DNA of 28,464 nt. Origin: Burkholderiales bacterium. Its GTDB lineage: Bacteria; Pseudomonadota; Gammaproteobacteria; Burkholderiales; Thiobacillaceae. Below are positions 15,860 to 25,800 of this stretch, one piece after another. A program made the translations under genes and the position numbers. The first letter of the stretch is position 1. Every line of letters begins with the position of its first letter. The DNA lies in assembly GCA_005793645.1 (NCBI GenBank), contig SXRG01000072.1, forward strand, positions 1 through 28,464, in the 5' to 3' direction. The notes beneath the pieces are model-generated. The model was not told where the DNA came from, searched no databases, and saw only the letters and a list, made by a program, of their open reading frames with translations.

Positions 15860-16689
15860 TTCGGCTTCTGGCCCAGCGTCAGTCGCTCCAACCCTGCCCA
15901 ATCTGGCAGGGTTTTTATTTGCTTGAAACCGGTTTTGTCCAGCAGTTCGCGGCAGGCCGTCGCTTGGTCATATCCGTGTTCAAACAGCAGCCAGCCGCCG
16001 GGCTTGAGGTGGCTTGGCGCGGCGCTGATCATACGGTGGATCAGGTCGAGGCCGTTCTTGCCTGAAGTCAACGCCAGGCGGGGTTCGAAGCGTACATCGC
16101 CTTGATTCAAATGCGCATCCTCAGCGGCGATGTAAGGCGGGTTGCTAACGATGACATCGAAGTGTTGCTCCGTTACGGGTGCGAACAGATCCCCTGGAAG
16201 GAAGGTGACCATGGCATTAAGTGCGATGGCGTTGGCCTGGGCGATCGCCAAGGCCTCGTGGCTGAGATCGGTGGCGGTGACGGCACAGTCCAGCCGTTCT
16301 AGTTTGAGGCTGATCGCCACGCAACCGCTGCCGGTGCATAGATCCAGAATGTGCGCGCCCGTTGGCAGCCGTTGCAGCGCCGCGTCCACTAGATGCTCGG
16401 TTTCCGGACGCGGGATTAACACCGCAGGGCTGACCTGGAAGCTGCGTCCATAAAACTCGCGCGCGCCCAGGATATAGGCCACAGGCTCGCCCGCCAACCG
16501 GCGGAGCAGAAAGGGCGCTATGCGCGTTAAATCAACCGATTCGTCACCGTGAGCAATCAGCCAGGTTGTATCGCGTTGTAACGCGGCGGCGGCCAACCGG
16601 CGCGCCTCGATGCGGGCGGCCGCGGCATCCAGCGAAAGGGTGATTTGCAGTTGGCTGGCCGTATCACGCAGCCAAGTGGTGAGATTCAT
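15856..16689 (-). CDS. prmC: Release factor glutamine methyltransferase PrmC
   Basis: PrmC methylates the glutamine of the GGQ motif in release factors RF1 and RF2 using S-adenosylmethionine, which raises their termination efficiency. The 277-residue product has an N-terminal helical substrate-binding domain, the SAM-binding motif DLCTGSGC (116-123) and the catalytic NPPY (183-186). Length equals the E. coli enzyme. The ATG at 16687-16689 has no clear ribosome site. prmC commonly follows prfA directly; here prfA lies at 20430-21515 with three unrelated genes between. The last codons overlap fbp by four bases, and the fbp terminator hairpin falls inside the 3' end. Confidence 0.95.
   Translation of the reverse strand: MNLTTWLRDTASQLQITLSLDAAAARIEARRLAAAALQRDTTWLIAHGDESVDLTRIAPFLLRRLAGEPVAYILGAREFYGRSFQVSPAVLIPRPETEHLVDAALQRLPTGAHILDLCTGSGCVAISLKLERLDCAVTATDLSHEALAIAQANAIALNAMVTFLPGDLFAPVTEQHFDVIVSNPPYIAAEDAHLNQGDVRFEPRLALTSGKNGLDLIHRMISAAPSHLKPGGWLLFEHGYDQATACRELLDKTGFKQIKTLPDWAGLERLTLGQKPN
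15890..15920 (+). terminator. Rho-independent terminator of fbp, inside prmC
   Basis: A perfect 9-bp stem, AACCCTGCC (15890-15898) with GGCAGGGTT (15905-15913), encloses a six-base loop, and the plus strand then reads a run of T broken by one A to 15920. It starts 30 bases after the fbp stop codon. The same bases encode part of the C-terminal end of PrmC on the other strand, so the sequence does double duty. Confidence 0.85.
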
Positions 16690-16746
16690 GGGCGGTGGAG
16701 CGGCGTCCCTGCGGTCGTTGGTCGAGCGCTTGGGTTAACGGTGGCC

Positions 16747-17235
16747 TTAACGCGCGATAGCGGGCGGCGGGGTATAGACAGGGGTGGCCCAAGTGGGGAG
16801 GGGGCGCGGTTCGTAGGGCACCGGAGGCGGCGGGGTCATTAATTGCTGCCACTGGTTGGAGAGTTCATTCATGAGGGTGTTACCTTCCACCGTCATGCGC
16901 CGTTTGAGGATTTCCAAGCGAAATGCCAGATCGGGCGCTAGCGTGGCGTCTTCTGTGCCTTGCAGTCCATCGAGGGCGGAGTTGAGGAGATAGCGCGAGA
17001 CCTGTTTCCACTCATCTTCGGTGAAATATTGCTGCAGGGCGTTAAATCTGGCCTTGACCTCTTGCGTCGAGAGGCTGGGCTGGGTCGCGTGGGCGGCGGC
17101 GATGCCATTGAGGGCGCCATTGGTGCTTGTCGGCGTGCCATTTGACCCCTTGGCGGCGGGCGGGACGGGGCCGGCGCTCAGTGCGAGGGACGGGGCCACG
17201 AAGAGGAGGCAGGCAAGGGCGCGAATGGGTTTCAT
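16747..17235 (-). CDS. Small secreted protein of unknown function
   Basis: The 162-residue product begins with a typical signal peptide (MKPIRALACLLFVAPSLALS, likely cut after LSA). A low-complexity segment follows (about residues 23-50), then a helical core with FNALQQYFTEDEWKQVSRYL and LEILKRRMTVEGN, and a Pro-rich end (TPPPPVPYEPRPLP). I recognise no domain. The chosen ATG (17233-17235) sits at the signal peptide; an ATG at 17245-17247 would add four residues. It lies 57 bases upstream of prmC on the same strand and may be cotranscribed with it, and it diverges from the MMPL exporter gene. A periplasmic or surface role is all that can be inferred. Confidence 0.65.
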   Translation of the reverse strand: MKPIRALACLLFVAPSLALSAGPVPPAAKGSNGTPTSTNGALNGIAAAHATQPSLSTQEVKARFNALQQYFTEDEWKQVSRYLLNSALDGLQGTEDATLAPDLAFRLEILKRRMTVEGNTLMNELSNQWQQLMTPPPPVPYEPRPLPTWATPVYTPPPAIAR

Positions 17236-17303
17236 GTCGGTCAGCATACCGCAAAATAATGGCCACGCCCTATGTTTTAGCGTAAGGTTTTTGTCTTTCA
17301 TGG

Positions 17304-17317
17304 ATGCCTAGAGGCAT
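17304..17317. promoter_or_regulatory. Hyphenated palindrome in the MMPL/secreted-protein divergent gap
   Basis: ATGCCT AG AGGCAT is a perfect 6-bp inverted repeat with a 2-base centre, 57 bases before the MMPL start and 69 before the secreted-protein start. A GATAAT (17346-17351) on the plus strand is a possible -10 for the MMPL gene. The palindrome could be an operator, but a repeat this short can occur by chance. Confidence 0.3.
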
Positions 17318-17373
17318 AAGGGCAGTTATGATGCGTTCTAATTCAGATAATAAGTGAGACGCTTTCGCCTGCC

Positions 17374-19638
17374 ATGTTTCGTCGCCTAGGTCGCTGTATC
17401 AGCGATGTCCCCCGCACCTTTTTGGCCGTTGCTTTGGCACTGACCGTCATGGCTGGCTATTACGGCTCGAATGTGATGCAGCACCTGTCATTGGTGCCAG
17501 GTTGGAATGTTCCAGAGAGTGGCTCAGACTTGGCGCGACAGGCGTTGCGTGAGCAGTATGGTCACGATGATATAACCGTGGTTCTGTTGTTTCAGCCGCG
17601 CCCGGGGCAGACCCTTAGCCTGGACGATCCGGCCTACCGGCAGGCGGTTGAAGCGGTTCTGGACCCGATCGGAAATACCCCTGGTGTACTGGGCATCGAG
17701 AGTTATTTTCAGTCGTTGGATCCGGCACTGCGTTCCCGCAAGGGGGAAATGACCTATGCCATTGTTCGTCTGGCGCGCCAGTCAGACGAAGGGATCGCGA
17801 TTTATCAGGCCCTGCGTCGACATTTGGTCTCGGAACGATTGCTGGTCAGGGCGGGGGGCGAATTGGCGACCTACATGGATGTGCGTGCGCAGTTGACTCA
17901 CGATGTCGAGCGCGCGGAGTGGATCAGTTTCGGCATTCTCGCGGTCCTTTTGGTGTGGGTATTCCGTTCGGTGGTGGCGGCCCTGATGCCGCTGGTGATT
18001 GGTGTTGTCACGGTGGTGCTGAGCACGGCGTTGCTCAAACTCTGCTCCATGCTCACCGACATCACGATTTATGCGGTCAATGTGGTCTCAATGCTGGGTT
18101 TGGGTCTTGCCATCGATTACGGCCTCTTCATGGTCTCTCGCTTCCGTGAAGAGTTGGCGCTGGGCCATACACCGCAACAGGCATTGAGCACGACTGTGGC
18201 AACGGCGGGCCATACGGTGGCTTTTAGCGGGGTGACGGTGGCGGCGAGCCTGTTCTGTTTGTTGTTAATGCCGCAGCGTTTCTTTCAGAACATGGGGTTG
18301 GCGGCCGGATTGTCGGTGATTACAGCGATGCTGACGGCCATCTTGTTATTGCCGCCGCTTCTGGCACTGATTGGCGAACGCATCAACTATTGCGCTATCC
18401 CTATGCGACGGCAGGCGACGCTGTCGGCCAAGACACTGCGCTGGGAACGCTTCAGCTTTTGGGTGATGCGTAATGCCCGCTCGGTGCTCGTTGTTAGTTT
18501 TTTGATCCTTGGCTTTTTCGGCCTGCCTATTTTGCACATGGAGGTCGGTCCGGCCGATAGCCGTTCATTGCCGGTGGGCGCCGAGAGCCGCCAGGTGCAG
18601 CAGATCCTAGAGGACGCGTTTCCTCGTGCCGGAATGAGTCCGCTGATTCTGAATGTGCAGACCAAGGGGGCGGCGCATGAGGCAAGCAGCCTGGCGACTT
18701 TGGATGTCTTGACCCGTCAGATTGCCGCCATCCCCGGCGTTAGTCGCGTGGATAGTCTGGTGACGCTGAATGCCGGCATGTCGTTGGCGGACTATCAGCT
18801 TTTTTACCAGTATCCTGAGCAGTTTCCAGGTGCGGCCCTGGCCCTTAATCGTTTTGCGAAGGGTTCGCAGAGCCTGATTCTGGTGCGTTATAGCCACGAT
18901 CCGATCTCTGCCGAGGCGCGTCAGTTGGTACGGCAGGTCCGTGCCATAAGCCTCCCGGCCGGCGTGGTGTCGATGCAGGTCGGTGGCTTTCCGGCTGAAC
19001 ACCTGGATTATGTGAATTCGCTCATTGAATATAGCCCTTGGATCATGGCTGCGATTACCGGGGTAATCGGGGTCTTGCTGTTCCTGATGCTGGGCAGTGT
19101 GTTCTTGCCGTTGAAGGCGATTTTGACAAACCTGCTTTCTCTGACAGCCACTTTTGGTGGTCTGGTTTGGGTCTTCCAAGATGGCAATATGGCCAACCTG
19201 CTGGGCTTTACACCGCAGGGCCAGATGGAGGGCACGGTATTGGTGTTGATCTTTGCTACGGCCTTCGGTCTGTCAATTGATTACGAGGTTTTTCTCCTCT
19301 CACGCATCAAGGAAAGTTGCCACCATACCGGTGACAGCACGGTCTCGATCGCACGGGGTATCCAGAAGAGCGGCCCGATCATTACCAGCGCAGCCCTGTT
19401 GATTGGTGTGGTGCTAGGGAGCTTCGCCATGGGCGAGGTGGTATTTATGAAGGCCATGGGCTTGGGTTTGCTGTTTTCGGTCATTATTGATGCTACGTTG
19501 GTACGCATCCTGCTGGTTCCCGCCTCGCTGCGTCTTTTGGGCCGCCTAAACTGGTGGGCGCCGGCCCCTTTGCAGCGCTTGTATCGGCGTTTTAACCTCT
19601 CAGAGCACGATCCTTTTAACTCCAAGGCTAACCCATGA
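17374..19638 (+). CDS. MMPL/RND-family exporter (MmpL/YdfJ-like)
   Basis: MMPL proteins are proton-driven inner-membrane exporters of lipids and other hydrophobic molecules. The 754-residue product shows the two-fold RND layout: a first membrane helix (about 15-32), a periplasmic loop with PGWNVPESGSD, a helix bundle containing GLGLAIDYGLFMVSRFREE (242-260), then a second half with its own loop and AFGLSIDYEVFLLSRIKE. The paired IDY motifs are the proton-relay signature, and the C-terminal WWAPAPLQRL is typical of MmpL/YdfJ. The length fits the short MMPL class without the extra cytoplasmic domain of mycobacterial MmpL3. The ATG at 17374 has no strong ribosome site. It is coupled through an ATGA overlap to the next gene and runs against the flanking housekeeping genes. 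The substrate is unknown. Confidence 0.88.
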   Translation: MFRRLGRCISDVPRTFLAVALALTVMAGYYGSNVMQHLSLVPGWNVPESGSDLARQALREQYGHDDITVVLLFQPRPGQTLSLDDPAYRQAVEAVLDPIGNTPGVLGIESYFQSLDPALRSRKGEMTYAIVRLARQSDEGIAIYQALRRHLVSERLLVRAGGELATYMDVRAQLTHDVERAEWISFGILAVLLVWVFRSVVAALMPLVIGVVTVVLSTALLKLCSMLTDITIYAVNVVSMLGLGLAIDYGLFMVSRFREELALGHTPQQALSTTVATAGHTVAFSGVTVAASLFCLLLMPQRFFQNMGLAAGLSVITAMLTAILLLPPLLALIGERINYCAIPMRRQATLSAKTLRWERFSFWVMRNARSVLVVSFLILGFFGLPILHMEVGPADSRSLPVGAESRQVQQILEDAFPRAGMSPLILNVQTKGAAHEASSLATLDVLTRQIAAIPGVSRVDSLVTLNAGMSLADYQLFYQYPEQFPGAALALNRFAKGSQSLILVRYSHDPISAEARQLVRQVRAISLPAGVVSMQVGGFPAEHLDYVNSLIEYSPWIMAAITGVIGVLLFLMLGSVFLPLKAILTNLLSLTATFGGLVWVFQDGNMANLLGFTPQGQMEGTVLVLIFATAFGLSIDYEVFLLSRIKESCHHTGDSTVSIARGIQKSGPIITSAALLIGVVLGSFAMGEVVFMKAMGLGLLFSVIIDATLVRILLVPASLRLLGRLNWWAPAPLQRLYRRFNLSEHDPFNSKANP

Positions 19639-20411
19639 ATTGTTCTTCTCGTCTCCTTGAGTCACTCCTTGTCGTGGCTGTATCCGCTGCGTTCCTGTCG
19701 TTCGGGGTGCGGGCCGATTTTTCGCTCAGCGGACGCAGTTCGGTCATGGCGATGAATATGACCCAGGCTGGCCGTGAGGGCTTGATGGTGAAGGAGCACT
19801 GGATGCGCCGGGATCTGACCGAGCAGGGTCGCTCCTATAGCTACCTCTATGATCTGAAAAGCAAAGAGGTGACCCTGATCGATCACTTGATGCGGACTGC
19901 GGAGGTGCGTGCCCTAGCCAGTCATGGCCGCGCCCAGTCCAGCAACCTGCATTTTTCCATCAAGCCCATGGGTCGGCAGGCCCCTCTGGGTGATTGGATC
20001 TGCGAGGAGTTCGCACTGTCAGCCAGCATGCCTGTCGTGTGGGGGCAGGAGACGGTGACGGTCGTCCTTGATGGCCAGGTTTGGCTGGATCGCAAGGCCA
20101 CCGAGCGCAAGGAATTGGCCCCTTTCATGAAGGTGGTGGAGAACGAGGATTTTTTTGCCGGGGTGCCTACGCCTGGTCGTGCTGTAGCACCCCAGGTGAA
20201 GGTGTTCAACGAGGTGGGCCGCAAGCTGTTGGGCCGAGGCATGGTGTGCGCGACCGATGTGCAATTCAAGTTTGAAGGCAACGGTCCGATGGCGGATCTG
20301 GCTCGGCGCACACCTACGCGCGTCGGGATGGCTTACGAGACCCAGACAGACAAGGACCTACCCGATACCTCGTTTGTGATTCCGGCCGGTTACCGGATCA
20401 ATCGGCGCTGA
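19635..20411 (+). CDS. Secreted DUF4412/LolA-like periplasmic protein
   Basis: The 258-residue product has a signal peptide (hydrophobic stretch LLVVAVSAAFLSFGVRA) and a beta-rich mature part. It contains SYLYDLKSKEVTLIDH, resembling the strand pattern of DUF4412 and LolA-like beta proteins that bind lipids, and a WICEEF segment. This is a resemblance by eye, not a firm family call. There is no lipobox cysteine, so it is probably soluble and periplasmic. The ATG overlaps the MMPL stop as ATGA, so the two are translationally coupled and very likely work together; RND-type lipid exporters with a periplasmic carrier are the obvious model. The end is 18 bases from the convergent prfA stop. Confidence 0.7.
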   Translation: MNCSSRLLESLLVVAVSAAFLSFGVRADFSLSGRSSVMAMNMTQAGREGLMVKEHWMRRDLTEQGRSYSYLYDLKSKEVTLIDHLMRTAEVRALASHGRAQSSNLHFSIKPMGRQAPLGDWICEEFALSASMPVVWGQETVTVVLDGQVWLDRKATERKELAPFMKVVENEDFFAGVPTPGRAVAPQVKVFNEVGRKLLGRGMVCATDVQFKFEGNGPMADLARRTPTRVGMAYETQTDKDLPDTSFVIPAGYRINRR

Positions 20412-20429
20412 ACCTGATCTGAAGTCGAG

Positions 20430-21515
20430 TCAGCGCCCCGCGTTGCTGAGGGTGGCCAGTTGTTCAGCCTGATGCTCGCTGATCAGTGCATTGAAGAGGT
20501 CGTCCAGATCGCCGTCCATGAGGGCATCAATCTTGTACAGCGTAAGGTTTTTGCGGTGGTCGGTGATTCGGCCCTGCGGAAAGTTGTAGGTACGGATACG
20601 GTCCGAGCGATCGCCGCTACCCACCAGAGATTTGCGCGTGGAGGCTTCTTTGGCGCGCGCCTCGCGATCTTGGGCATCCTGGATGCGTGCGGCGAGCACG
20701 CTCAGGGCCTGGGCCTTATTGCGGTGTTGTGAGCGGTCATCCTGGCACTCGACCACAATGCCGGTGGGTAGGTGGGTGATGCGCACCGCCGCATCGGTCT
20801 GGTTGATGTGTTGCCCTCCGGCCCCACTGGCACGGAAGGTGTCGATCCTGAGATCGGCCGGGTTGATTTCTATTGCGGCGCGTTCATCCGCCTCTGGCAT
20901 CACCGCACCGGTGCACGCTGAGGTGTGGATACGGCCCTGTGACTCGGTCTCCGGGACACGTTGGACACGATGCCCGCCGGATTCGAACTTGAGCCGTGAA
21001 TAGGCGCCTTGGCCGCTGACGCGGCAGATAATCTCTTTGTACCCGCCGACCTCGCCGGGACTTTCGGACAGGACCTCGACAGACCAGCGCTGGCGCTCGG
21101 CGTAGCGGGCATACATGCGGAACAGGTTACCGGCGAACAGGGCCGACTCGTTGCCACCCGTACCGGCGCGGATCTCCAGAAAGACATTTCGCTCGTCGTT
21201 GGGGTCCTTGGGCAAGAGTAGGATTTGTAGCGAGGCCTCAAGGGATTCCAAGCGCCATTGGGCCTCTTGTAGTTCCATTTCAGCGAGTTCGCGCATGTCC
21301 GGATCGGCAAGGAGTTCGTGGGCCGTGGCAAGATCGGCCTGCGTCTGCCGCCAAGCGCGATACGCGTGGATCACTGGACCGAGCTCGCTGTTTTCACGGG
21401 TCAGTTTCCGGTAGCGAGCCATGTCTGCGGTGGCGTCCGGACGCGTCAGGAGGGCGTCGATTTCCAGCAGACGATCCGCAAGCTGGTCCAGCTTGGTGAG
21501 GAGCGAGGGGTTCAC
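20430..21515 (-). CDS. prfA: Peptide chain release factor 1
   Basis: RF1 recognises UAA and UAG and triggers release of the finished peptide on the ribosome. The 361-residue product has the stop-codon-reading PxT motif as PET (188-190) within [10 protein letters not shown], and the catalytic GGQ at 233-235 ([11 protein letters not shown]), the site methylated by PrmC. Length matches E. coli RF1 (360). It starts with GTG (21513-21515), which overlaps the hemA stop as GTGA and has GGAGA just upstream, so the genes are coupled. The residues after this GTG ([10 protein letters not shown]) match the family N-terminus, which supports the start. prmC, its usual partner, is displaced to 15856. Confidence 0.97.
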   Translation of the reverse strand: MNPSLLTKLDQLADRLLEIDALLTRPDATADMARYRKLTRENSELGPVIHAYRAWRQTQADLATAHELLADPDMRELAEMELQEAQWRLESLEASLQILLLPKDPNDERNVFLEIRAGTGGNESALFAGNLFRMYARYAERQRWSVEVLSESPGEVGGYKEIICRVSGQGAYSRLKFESGGHRVQRVPETESQGRIHTSACTGAVMPEADERAAIEINPADLRIDTFRASGAGGQHINQTDAAVRITHLPTGIVVECQDDRSQHRNKAQALSVLAARIQDAQDREARAKEASTRKSLVGSGDRSDRIRTYNFPQGRITDHRKNLTLYKIDALMDGDLDDLFNALISEHQAEQLATLSNAGR

Positions 21516-22765
21516 GGGTCTCCGTGCAGGTTGTAGAGTCGCTCGATCTGTTGGGCGAGTAGCTCCCGCTCTGCCCCTTGGGCCAGATTGAGGGCGTGGG
21601 TGGGGTCGTGCAGGAACTTGTTGGCGAGCGACTTGGAGAGGGCATCGATAATCTGAGCCGGATCCTCGCCGTTGGCCAGATGTTTGAGGGCCTTGCCCAG
21701 CTCGTGACGACGCAGGCGCTCACCGTGGTCGCGTAGGGCACGCACGGTCGGCACGGCGCGGCGGCTGTCCATCCAGTGTAGAAACTCGCTGACGCGAGTG
21801 GCAATGATGGCCTCGGCCTCGTCCACTTTGGCGCGGCGGGCATCATGGCCGGCACGGATAACCTCGCCCAAGTCGTCCACCGTGTAGAGATAGACATCGC
21901 TTAGGCCGCCCACTTCTGTCTCGATGTCGCGTGGTACGGCCAGATCGACCATGAACATGGGTCGATGGCGGCGGGCCTTGAGGGCGCGTTCGGCCAGGCC
22001 CAAGCCGAGGATGGGCAGGGGGCTGGCGGTGGAGGTAACAATGATGTCGAACTGGTGCAGGAGTTCCGGCAATTGGGTCAGGGCAGCCGCTTCACCACCA
22101 AAGCGGTCGCACAGTTCGTGTGCGCGTTCGACGGTGCGATTAATGACCATCATTCGACGCGGGTTGCGGGCGGCGAAGTGGGTCGCGACCAGCTCGATCA
22201 TCTCGCCCGCGCCGATGAATAGCACGGCCTGTTCGGCGATAGAGGGAAAAATGCGTTCAGCGAGACTGACGGCGGCAGCTGACATGGAAACTGTGTTGGC
22301 GCCGATCTCGGTGGCGGTGCGCACTTCTTTGGCGACGGCAAAGGTGCGCTGGAATAGCTTGGAGAGCAGTGTGCCAAGAGTGCCGGCGGTCTGGGCCCGG
22401 TCCACGGCCTGCTTCAGCTGCCCAAGGATTTGGGTCTCGCCGAGGACCATTGAATCGAGACCAGAGGCGACACGGAAGGCGTGACGCACGGCATCGGTAT
22501 TGGGCAAGAGGGTGAGGTAGGGATTGACCTCGTTGCGGTCGATCTTGTGAAAATCGGCCAGCCAGTCGGCAATAGCTTCCGGCGAATGGGTGTTGCAGTA
22601 GATCTCGGTGCGGTTGCAGGTAGATAGGATAATGGCTTCGCTGGCCTTGCCTTCGCTAGTCAGCTCGTGCAAGGCCCTTTCCAGAATATCGGGCGGAAAA
22701 GCAACGCGTTCCCGGATGGAGACGGGCGCGGTGTGGTGGTTGATGCCGAAGGCGAAGAGCTGCAT
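21512..22765 (-). CDS. hemA: Glutamyl-tRNA reductase
   Basis: GluTR reduces glutamyl-tRNA to glutamate-1-semialdehyde with NADPH, the first committed step of C5 haem synthesis. The 417-residue product carries the catalytic cysteine C50 in STCNRTEIY, the block [10 protein letters not shown], the NADPH-binding [14 protein letters not shown] and a C-terminal dimerisation helix region. Length is normal. The ATG at 22763-22765 begins [14 protein letters not shown], the standard family start. A candidate promoter lies 60 bases upstream. It heads the hemA-prfA pair, with a GTGA overlap between them. Confidence 0.97.
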   Translation of the reverse strand: MQLFAFGINHHTAPVSIRERVAFPPDILERALHELTSEGKASEAIILSTCNRTEIYCNTHSPEAIADWLADFHKIDRNEVNPYLTLLPNTDAVRHAFRVASGLDSMVLGETQILGQLKQAVDRAQTAGTLGTLLSKLFQRTFAVAKEVRTATEIGANTVSMSAAAVSLAERIFPSIAEQAVLFIGAGEMIELVATHFAARNPRRMMVINRTVERAHELCDRFGGEAAALTQLPELLHQFDIIVTSTASPLPILGLGLAERALKARRHRPMFMVDLAVPRDIETEVGGLSDVYLYTVDDLGEVIRAGHDARRAKVDEAEAIIATRVSEFLHWMDSRRAVPTVRALRDHGERLRRHELGKALKHLANGEDPAQIIDALSKSLANKFLHDPTHALNLAQGAERELLAQQIERLYNLHGDP

Positions 22766-22824
22766 CCCGTTGATCTGCTGGTTTTTAGGCGATTGGGGCG
22801 AGTTTATCTGCGCGAAGGGGCGGC

Positions 22825-22830
22825 ATTGTA
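22825..22830 (-). promoter_or_regulatory. Candidate -10 element for hemA
   Basis: The minus strand reads TACAAT followed by GCCGCCCC, giving a leader of about 53 bases before the hemA ATG. No good -35 is visible at the expected distance. It lies in the 84-base gap between the PBP stop and hemA. The same TACAAT plus GC-rich pattern appears before lipA and before the PBP gene. Confidence 0.35.
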
Positions 22831-22849
22831 ACCGATACCGTGGTTCACT

Positions 22850-25800
22850 TTAGAAGAGGTACTCATACTCGGGCGAGACCCAAGGGTTGCGCGGCCGGGG
22901 ACGAGGTTCCGGTGCGGGTGCCGGCGGAGGTGTTTGTGGGGCCTCTGTCCAGGGTGTGGGATGCGGAACTGTGGGCGGCGGCGGGACCTCTTTCTGTTGG
23001 GGAATGGGTTGCACAAGCGGCTCGTGCCGTGGGGCCGGGGTCAACTGGGGCGCTATCGCAGGTCGCGCGGCAGGTGCCGGTAGGGTTGCCGTGGCAGGCC
23101 TGGCCTGAATTGTTTGGGGCGTTGGAACGGGCCGTGTCGGTACGGGTTTGTCGGCCTGTTTTGGGGCAGGCGCCAAGATGGGCTTAGCCGGTTTGACGGG
23201 TTGGGGCGGCTTGGTGGCAGTGACCTTGGCCTTGGCCTCCGCCCTGGCCTGGGCTTCGGCTTTGGCCTCTGCATCAAAGGCGCGTACTTGAGCCTCCCAC
23301 GGTAACTCGGCGTTTTCCGCTCCCAGTACCAGAGGGCGCAGGATGGGTGCCATGGTCTTCAGGAGTTGCACGGGCAGGCCGCTGGTGAAGTGATAGTTTC
23401 CAGCCTGCTCGCCCGGCACGAAGGCGGTGATGACGCCGAAGTAGCGTTCGCCCATAAAGAAGGCAAAGGTGGCGACCCGGTTCATGACTTTTTCTTCAAG
23501 GATTCGTCCCCCCGCACCAATGACTTGCATGCGGTGATCACCCGTTCCGGTCTTGCCGCCAATGGCCAATTCTCCATCCGCCGTGGGGAAAGCCCCCTTG
23601 ATGCGGCGTGCGGTGCCCTCCTGGACAACATCGAGCAGGGCCTTGCGCACGGTCTGGGCGACGACGGGGTTGAATATTTCTTCCGATTTCATGGGCTTGA
23701 GGTGGAAGACGGTGTGGTAGGGCGTATCAGCACCAAACTCCAGTTGTTTGATACTGACCGCAGGCAGCTTGATGCCATCATTACGGATCACGCCCATCAT
23801 TTCGGCCAAAGCGGCGGGACGGTCGGCCGAGGAGCCGATGGCGGTGGCGTAGGACGGTACTAGGCTGTTAAAGGGGTAGCCTAATTTGCGCCAGCGCTTG
23901 TGCAATTCCTGGAAGGATTCGATTTCCATCAACGACTGGATGCGATTGTCCTGGGTGTTCTTGCGGCCGGTCTTGAACAGCCAGTCGTACACTTCAACGC
24001 GTTCGCGCCCCGATCGCTTTACCAATTCGTCCCATGGGGTTTCGGGGTGCTGGCGCAGGTAGGCGGCCAGCCACAGTTCCAGGGGGTGAATCTGGGTGAT
24101 GTAGCCACGATCGGCCAGGTTGAATTTGTCCGGGCCGTAGGTCTCGAACAAATAGGCCATGTCCTTGTCGTCATAGGCCCCGGGTTTGACCAGACGGCCG
24201 CGCATCAGCCTGGTGAAGGTGGCCAAATCGGCCTGCGGATCCAGGTAACGGAACACGGCGGCGAGACGCTTGGGGTGCGCGGCGAGGTGGTTAAGCAGGT
24301 TGTCGTCGATCTGCTGCGGGGTTAGCGTGCGATATTTCTTGTGGAAGCGGGCGAGGAAGGCGCGCCCTTCGCTGTCGGCAAATTTGATCAGATAAGTGTC
24401 GCGCTTGGGGTCGTTGACATCGGCGAGAACGCGAGCTGCCGTGGAGGGTGCACGGTAGGTCAGGTGGTGAATGATGTCGCGCATCAAACGGATGAAGGGC
24501 AGGTTGACAGAATTGCGCGTGGCCTCCCACATGTCCATGACCTTGTGATTGTCTTCGCTGTGGAAATTGTTGAAATGGTGGACCCCGCCACCGGTGTAAA
24601 AACCTTCGGCGGGGTTTGCTGAATAGCGCCGCCCCATAGCCGCTTCGAGGGTGGCCTTGAGGCTGTGGTCACTCGGGGAGCGCAGATAGTCAATCACCCA
24701 TGCGCTGAGAATATCTTTGGCCGGCACGCTGATTCGAGCTAGTTTGGCCGGCGTTTGACCGGCATATTGTTTATGCAGGTCAGCGATGATTTCAAGATAG
24801 GTGATCAGGGTGCGCAGTTTGGCCGACGAGCCCATGTCCAGCTTGGCACCCTGATTGATGTCGAATGGCTGGTTGAGGTTGTCGGCCTGGATGCGGACCA
24901 CCGCCCCGTTGGCGGTGAGCTCATGCAGGGTGAAGCTGAAGATGATCTTGGAAAGATCATCGTCCGGTTCGAGCAGGTAGTGGCCGTATAGTCCCATTTC
25001 CTTTACGGCCGCCGGGTTGTTCAGGCGCTTGAGTTGCTGGGTGACAGCGTGTTGGGCGTTTGTGTGCAGCGTGGTATCGACATTGAGGTCAAGTCGGTCC
25101 AGGTCGTACAACTGGGCCAGACCCAGTTGGCGGGTGATCTGGGTGCGCAGGGCATTCGCCGCCTTGTTTTCGACGAAGGTCAAGGTTTGGCCAGGCGTGG
25201 TGTGCGTGGGCTTGCGGAACTGGAGTTTGGCATTGAGGGCCAGGTCACGAATCTCGTTGTTGATGATGCCGGCTTTGGCCAAGAGGCGCAGGTGGATGTT
25301 GGCCTGTACCTCGAGTTGAGCGCGGTCGCTAATGAGATAGAAAGAGGGGCGGCGTTGGGCGATCAGAAGGGCAAGGACATGCTTATAGGCGTGGGCCGAG
25401 GCGGCGGTGATGGCCGGACCGCGCACCAAGCGGTTGACCTCGTCGAAATCCAGGCCAAACCAGGCATCAAGGGCATCGGCGGTACCGATCACTTCGCCGT
25501 GTCTGGCGGCCGCCGAGAGGGGTACGGTGTTGAGATAGGACTGCACCAGCCGACGACGCGTGGCGCGGGTGTCGGTCCCGTCGATGTAGGCGCGCAGGGA
25601 GGCCGAGGCCATCTGGCCCAGCTTGTCGCCACCGGATAGGGTGAGGCCATCCGGAGAGTGACGGTATTTTTCGATTTGTGTAGCCAGGGTCGAACCCCCC
25701 GGAACCTTGCGGCCGGGCTGAATGACCTGAACGGCTTTTTCCAGTACGGCCTGCGCAAAGCGATCCCATTCGACGGCGGGGTTGCGTTGCGGATGATTGG

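Noticed and set aside
25034..25639. Plus-strand open frame of 201 residues
   Set aside because: Antisense shadow of the PBP gene; no family features, no ribosome site.
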